NCBI RefSeq assembly: GCF_039545135.1 | Contig: NZ_BAABRU010000002.1 | Coordinates: forward strand, 186,001 to 250,000 | Source of the DNA: Herpetosiphon gulosus | Lineage (GTDB): Bacteria; Chloroflexota; Chloroflexia; Chloroflexales; Herpetosiphonaceae | Length of the DNA stretch: 64,000 nucleotides | Direction of reading: 5' to 3' | Shown here: one piece after another, positions 60,616 through 64,000 of the stretch | How the letters are laid out: every line of letters begins with the position of its first letter | Numbering within the stretch: the stretch's first letter is position 1 | Position numbers and translations under genes: made by a program | Notes under the pieces: model-generated | Seen by the model: only the letters and a program-made list of their open reading frames with translations | The model's database searches: none | What the model was told of the DNA's origin: nothing

Positions 60616-62145
60616 GTGGACTTTATCCTTCCAGCTCTGGCTTTACTCATTGGCCTAGCTGCAGGCGCAGGCGGTGCCTATGTTTGGTTAACGAAAAAAT
60701 CTGGTGTAGCACTGGCCCAAGCTGAAGCAGCAGCACAACTACAATTAGAACAAGCCAAGACTGAGTACAAACAATTGCAATTAAAAGCCCGCGAAGAACA
60801 ACAACAGCTGCGGGAAGTTGGTGAAAACGAACTCCGCGAAGCTCGCAATCGCTTGCAAAAACAAGAAGAGCGGGTCAATCGCAAAGAAGAAACTCTCGAA
60901 CGTAAGCTCGACCAAACCGAAAAGCGCGATCGCCAGTTAGGCCAGCGCGAGCGAGCGGTCGAAAACTTACACAGCGAAGCCGAACGCCTACGCGCAGCCC
61001 AACAAGCTGAGCTAGAGCGGGTCGCAGGTCTCACTAACGAACAAGCACGTGAAATTATTCTCTCTCGTGTTGAACAAGAAACCCGTGCCGAGGCTGCTCG
61101 CCGCATCCACGAAATCGAAGCGGCAGCAAAGCTCGATGGCGATCGGATTGCACGCAAAATCGTTGGGTTGGCGATCCAACGCTGTGCATCAGATTATGTC
61201 GCCGAAATTACTGTAAGCACGGTACAACTGCCCAGCGAGGAACTCAAGGGTCGGATTATCGGGCGCGAAGGGCGCAATATTCGCGCATTCGAGCAAATTA
61301 CTGGTGTCGATATTATTGTCGATGATACGCCCGAAGCGGTCACACTCTCTTGCCACGACCCAGTACGTCGTGAAGTAGCCCGCTTAACCCTGAACCGATT
61401 GTTGAAAGATGGTCGGATTCACCCCGCCCGCATTGAGGAAGTCGCTGATAAAACCCGCCAAGACCTTGAGCAAATAATCCGCGAAGAAGGCGAACGCGTG
61501 GCCTACGAAGCCAACGTCCAAGGCCTTCATCCAGATCTCTTGAAGATTCTGGGGCGGTTGAAATATCGTACTAGCTACGGCCAAAATGTCTTGCAGCATT
61601 CGTTAGAATGTGCCTTTTTGGCAGGAGCGATGGCAGCAGAATTGGGTGCCAATGTGCAGGTTGCCAAGACCGCAGCGCTGCTCCATGATATTGGGAAAGC
61701 CATTGACCACGATGTACAAGGGCCGCACGCGTTAATCGGGGCTGATATTGCCCGACGGCTTGGCCGCAACGCGGCGGTAGTTCATGCAATTGCTGCCCAT
61801 CATAACGATGAGGAACCTCAAACTGTTGAGGCTTTTCTTGTTCAAGCCGCCGATGCTATCTCTGGTGGTCGCCCAGGCGCTCGCCGCGAGACCATCGACT
61901 TGTATATTAAGCGGCTCGAAGCTCTTGAACATGTCGCCACATCGTTTCCTGGTGTTCAACGGGCATTCGCAATTCAAGCCGGTCGGGAAGTCCGGGTTAT
62001 GGTGCAACCCGATGCGCTTGACGATCTGGAAAGTATTCATTTGGCTCGCGAAGTGGCCAAAAAGATCGAGAGTACCCTGCAATATCCAGGTCAAATCAAA
62101 GTTACCGTCATCCGCGAAACCCGTGCGGTTGATTATGCACGGTAA
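60616..62145 (+). CDS. rny: Ribonuclease Y
   Basis: Membrane-attached endoribonuclease initiating mRNA decay, 509 residues, normal length. The start is GTG 60616 with AGGAGGAA. A TM helix ([20 protein letters not shown]) at residues 4-23 is followed by a long coiled coil (25-150, [20 protein letters not shown]). The KH domain begins near 205 ([20 protein letters not shown]). The HD domain has [17 protein letters not shown] and [13 protein letters not shown] with the metal His-Asp pair. Followed 166 bases later by spoVS, the partner arrangement known from Firmicutes. Confidence 0.97.
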   Translation: MDFILPALALLIGLAAGAGGAYVWLTKKSGVALAQAEAAAQLQLEQAKTEYKQLQLKAREEQQQLREVGENELREARNRLQKQEERVNRKEETLERKLDQTEKRDRQLGQRERAVENLHSEAERLRAAQQAELERVAGLTNEQAREIILSRVEQETRAEAARRIHEIEAAAKLDGDRIARKIVGLAIQRCASDYVAEITVSTVQLPSEELKGRIIGREGRNIRAFEQITGVDIIVDDTPEAVTLSCHDPVRREVARLTLNRLLKDGRIHPARIEEVADKTRQDLEQIIREEGERVAYEANVQGLHPDLLKILGRLKYRTSYGQNVLQHSLECAFLAGAMAAELGANVQVAKTAALLHDIGKAIDHDVQGPHALIGADIARRLGRNAAVVHAIAAHHNDEEPQTVEAFLVQAADAISGGRPGARRETIDLYIKRLEALEHVATSFPGVQRAFAIQAGREVRVMVQPDALDDLESIHLAREVAKKIESTLQYPGQIKVTVIRETRAVDYAR

Positions 62146-62168
62146 GCATAGGGCGAGGCTCTGTGTGT

Positions 62169-62247
62169 GAGGGAGAGGGCAAAGATGGTTTTTGTACCAT
62201 CGTGGGCATGCGGCTTGGCAAGTCCGTGTTCATCGCCCTCCCCCCTC
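62169..62247 (+). other. Three-way-junction-like structure between rny and spoVS
   Basis: An outer stem pairs 62169-62180 (GAGGGAGAGGGC) with 62235-62247 with a small bulge. Inside are a hairpin GATGG/CCATC (62184-62188, 62197-62201) and a second hairpin around CGGCTT/AAGTCCG (62211-62226). It could be a terminator, processing site or leader element of spoVS. Confidence 0.5.
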
Positions 62248-62311
62248 AAACCGAGAAGGCGCGATGCGTGCATGACAGCAATCTCTACCGTTCCTTTTCA
62301 AGGAGGCAGCA

Positions 62312-62662
62312 ATGGCGTATCAACTAGATCGCTTTAGCAACGACGACCAACGGACCACTTCAGCCGATGCGCCCAGCAATGCTGGCGCAGTGCACAACGA
62401 TGCCGAAGTATTAAAGGTCTCTACCCGTTCACGCCCATCGGCTGTTGCCGGGGCCATTGCCGGAGTTATTCGCGAGGCGGGCCATGCCGAAGTTCAATCG
62501 ATCGGCGCTGGCGCAACCAATCAGGCGATTAAAGCCGTAGCAATCGCTCGCTCATATCTGCAAGAAGAAGGAATCGATATTGTATGTGTGCCTTCGTTTA
62601 TTGATGTTGCCATCGATGAAGAGGAACGCACTGCGATTCGCTTATTAATTAAAAAAGGCTAA
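62312..62662 (+). CDS. spoVS: Stage V sporulation protein S (Alba-like)
   Basis: 116 residues. The first 28 are a variable hydrophilic extension; the core begins VLKVSTRSRPSAVAGAIAGV and continues IGAGATNQAIKAVAIARSYL, CVPSFIDVAIDEEERTAIRL, nearly invariant in SpoVS proteins. These are Alba-fold nucleic-acid-binding proteins. They affect sporulation in Bacillus but occur widely in non-sporulating phyla. ATG after AAGGAGG. Its place after rny mirrors the Bacillus rny-ymdB-spoVS order, with ymdB missing. Confidence 0.96.
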   Translation: MAYQLDRFSNDDQRTTSADAPSNAGAVHNDAEVLKVSTRSRPSAVAGAIAGVIREAGHAEVQSIGAGATNQAIKAVAIARSYLQEEGIDIVCVPSFIDVAIDEEERTAIRLLIKKG

Positions 62663-62712
62663 AGCAGGTTGAGGCGGTTGCAGCCTAGGCAATTGCTGTT
62701 GGCACTAGCAAG

Positions 62713-62752
62713 CAAGGCGATTTAGCATCAGCTAGATCGCCTTGTTTGTTTT
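62713..62752 (+). terminator. Terminator after spoVS
   Basis: CAAGGCGAT (62713-62721) pairs with ATCGCCTTG (62736-62744), with an inner TAGC/GCTA pair, followed by TTTGTTTT. It lies between spoVS and the convergent small gene. Confidence 0.88.
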
Positions 62753-62755
62753 AGC

Positions 62756-63067
62756 TCACATCTGAAACCCACCAGGGTTTTGAATTTTGTTGGTGAACCA
62801 GTAGCGAAAATCAGCAACATGACGGCTAAGCTTGGCACTCAATTCTTGCCATTCGTTGCTCTGCATAAACGAGCGGAGTTCAATTTCTTCATCCGAGGTT
62901 ATCCCAAGGATCATTTCGGGAGCCTCAGGCGTACCACCCAACGAAAGCCAGGCATCGCTGATCGCGCCATGCTTCATCAGAGCAGGAACAAACTCACTCG
63001 TGACATACTCAAGATGAGCTTGCTCGCGGCCTTCTGCTATATTCCAACTCATCAGTAGTTTTATCAT
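62756..63067 (-). CDS. Small protein, dimeric alpha/beta-barrel type
   Basis: 103 residues. MIKLLMSWNIAEGREQAHLE with FVPALMKHG, then PEMILGITSDEEIELRSFMQ and EWQELSAKLSRHVADF read like a ferredoxin-like single domain of the dimeric alpha/beta-barrel superfamily (ABM/EthD/NIPSNAP type). The substrate is unknown; members act on small hydrophobic ligands or as structural dimers. The ATG lies only six bases after a TACAAT -10 element, so the transcript may be leaderless. Confidence 0.7.
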   Translation of the reverse strand: MIKLLMSWNIAEGREQAHLEYVTSEFVPALMKHGAISDAWLSLGGTPEAPEMILGITSDEEIELRSFMQSNEWQELSAKLSRHVADFRYWFTNKIQNPGGFQM

Positions 63068-63073
63068 AGTTCT

Positions 63074-63079
63074 ATTGTA
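63074..63079 (-). promoter_or_regulatory. Candidate -10 element for a leaderless transcript
   Basis: On the minus strand CTGCTACAATAGAACT ends just before the ATG at 63067. Normal spacing puts the start of transcription at or next to the A of the ATG. Confidence 0.45.
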
Positions 63080-63240
63080 GCAGAATTCACACCCAGCGAC
63101 AGCATTTGGCCTAGCTGCAAGCAGCCATGTGGCGCGGGGTCGTGGGTTGCGAAATAGCCCTGATTATCCATTGCATTGACCCGTATGGTTGGTGTAGGCT
63201 AGGGCTATTGGTTCTCTTGGCTTAGCGATAGGGTGGCACT

Positions 63241-64000
63241 ATGACGATCAACTGTTATGCATGTCAAACCGTTGTGACAGCAACGGATGTTCGTTGTTCG
63301 CAATGTCATCAGCCTCTGCTGCTGCGCAATCGCTACCGCGTCAAAGGTTTGCTCGGTCAAGGTGGGTTTGGGGTGGTCTATGAGGCTTTCGATGTTGATT
63401 TAGCTCGTCATTATGCGATTAAATTGATCACTGCCAACTCGCCAGCTATGCGCGAACAGGTCAACGTCGAAGCTCAAATTCTGGCTCAGCATGCCCGCCA
63501 ACTGCCATTTATTCCCGAAATTTACGATATTTGGAGCGATGGCAATGTGATCGCGTTGGTGATGGAGTTTATTAGCGGCACAACGGTTGGGGCATTAATC
63601 GAAACCCACGAGCGCATTGCGCCCAATATTGTCGAACATTTTCTAACAATTATGCTGGGCCAGCTAGCCCAATTGCATGCGCTCAATATTATTCATCGTG
63701 ATATTAAGCCAGAGAATATCAAGCGTACCGCTGATGAACGTTTGGTGCTGCTCGATTTTGGCATCGCCAAGCGCAGCCAAAGCACTGAAACTGCCGCCAA
63801 AGCTTTTTCGCTGTTTTATGCCTCGCCTGAGCAAACCCGTGGTCGAGCAACCGATGCCCGCTCCGATTTGTATAGCCTTGGGGCAACCGCCTACCACATG
63901 CTGACTGGCCATGCGCCAGTTCCAGCTGAATCGCGGATTTCGGGCCATGTACGGCTGCGCCGTCCCAGCGAATTGGCCGATAATGTGCCAGCAGGGTTGG
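63241..64000 (+). CDS. Serine/threonine protein kinase with N-terminal zinc ribbon, 5' part
   Basis: The gene runs off the window end; about 253 codons are seen. Residues 5-22 hold CYAC and CSQC, a four-cysteine zinc ribbon, directly before the Hanks-type kinase domain. RVKGLLGQGGFGVVYEAFD is the glycine loop, AIKLI the lysine strand, IIHRDIKPENI the catalytic loop with Asp, LLDFGIAK the DFG motif, and SPEQ the P+1/APE-like segment. In Chloroflexota such kinases often carry C-terminal sensor or TPR domains, which lie outside here. ATG after AGGGTGG. Confidence 0.9.
   Translation, partial: MTINCYACQTVVTATDVRCSQCHQPLLLRNRYRVKGLLGQGGFGVVYEAFDVDLARHYAIKLITANSPAMREQVNVEAQILAQHARQLPFIPEIYDIWSDGNVIALVMEFISGTTVGALIETHERIAPNIVEHFLTIMLGQLAQLHALNIIHRDIKPENIKRTADERLVLLDFGIAKRSQSTETAAKAFSLFYASPEQTRGRATDARSDLYSLGATAYHMLTGHAPVPAESRISGHVRLRRPSELADNVPAGL

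Overview
The window reads as chromosome of a filamentous, non-sporulating Chloroflexota bacterium, most like Herpetosiphon. This is inference. It rests on base composition near 50% G+C by eye, Shine-Dalgarno-led genes with some GTG and TTG starts, a CruA-type lycopene cyclase, an rny-spoVS pair, Gmad2/GerMN-type lipoproteins and TP-linker secreted proteins. No rRNA, tRNA or CRISPR array was seen. Most genes are ordinary housekeeping or metabolic genes in short operons separated by strong hairpins.

Layout. 1-3.7 kb: 3' end of a MalZ-like glycosidase, then a reverse operon of an MDR oxidoreductase, a class I aminotransferase and an unknown. 3.9-10.7 kb: a lipoprotein/membrane-protein trio, a lycopene cyclase and a hybrid sensor kinase. 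10.8-13.2 kb: glmS behind a clear glmS self-cleaving ribozyme that carries an insertion of about 120 nt. 13.3-20.3 kb: BrkB-type membrane protein, coiled-coil/half-J-domain protein, rsmI, a LmbE-like deacetylase, then a reverse run of HD protein, NAD(P)-binding protein and trhO, and a WXG100-type protein with a papain-like C-terminus. 20.6-30 kb: recQ, methylmalonyl-CoA-mutase-type large subunit, an AAC(2')-like acetyltransferase, DinB, nitroreductase, lipoprotein and GNAT genes. 30-35.7 kb: Gmad2/GerMN lipoprotein, a transposase remnant, an ogt plus Ada/AraC/AlkA alkylation-repair pair, and argD. 35.7-45.3 kb: two tandem DinB paralogues, an ADP-glucose pyrophosphorylase gene followed by a catalytically degenerate copy, and a phosphate-uptake operon pstS-pstC-pstA-pstB-phoU whose PstS is a tandem double domain. 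45.4-54 kb: a TPR regulator, then a four-repeat GEVED secreted protein and a clostripain-family (C11) protease. 54-64 kb: an unknown pair, an esterase/phosphoesterase pair, a three-gene unknown cassette with unusual codon use, rny-spoVS, and a zinc-ribbon Ser/Thr kinase running off the end.

The most notable signals are the expanded glmS ribozyme, the fused double PstS with an enlarged PstA, the GlgC/degenerate-GlgC pair, the WXG100-NlpC-like putative effector, the three-gene cassette at 57.5-59.8 kb and two copies of a long intergenic element with inverted ends.
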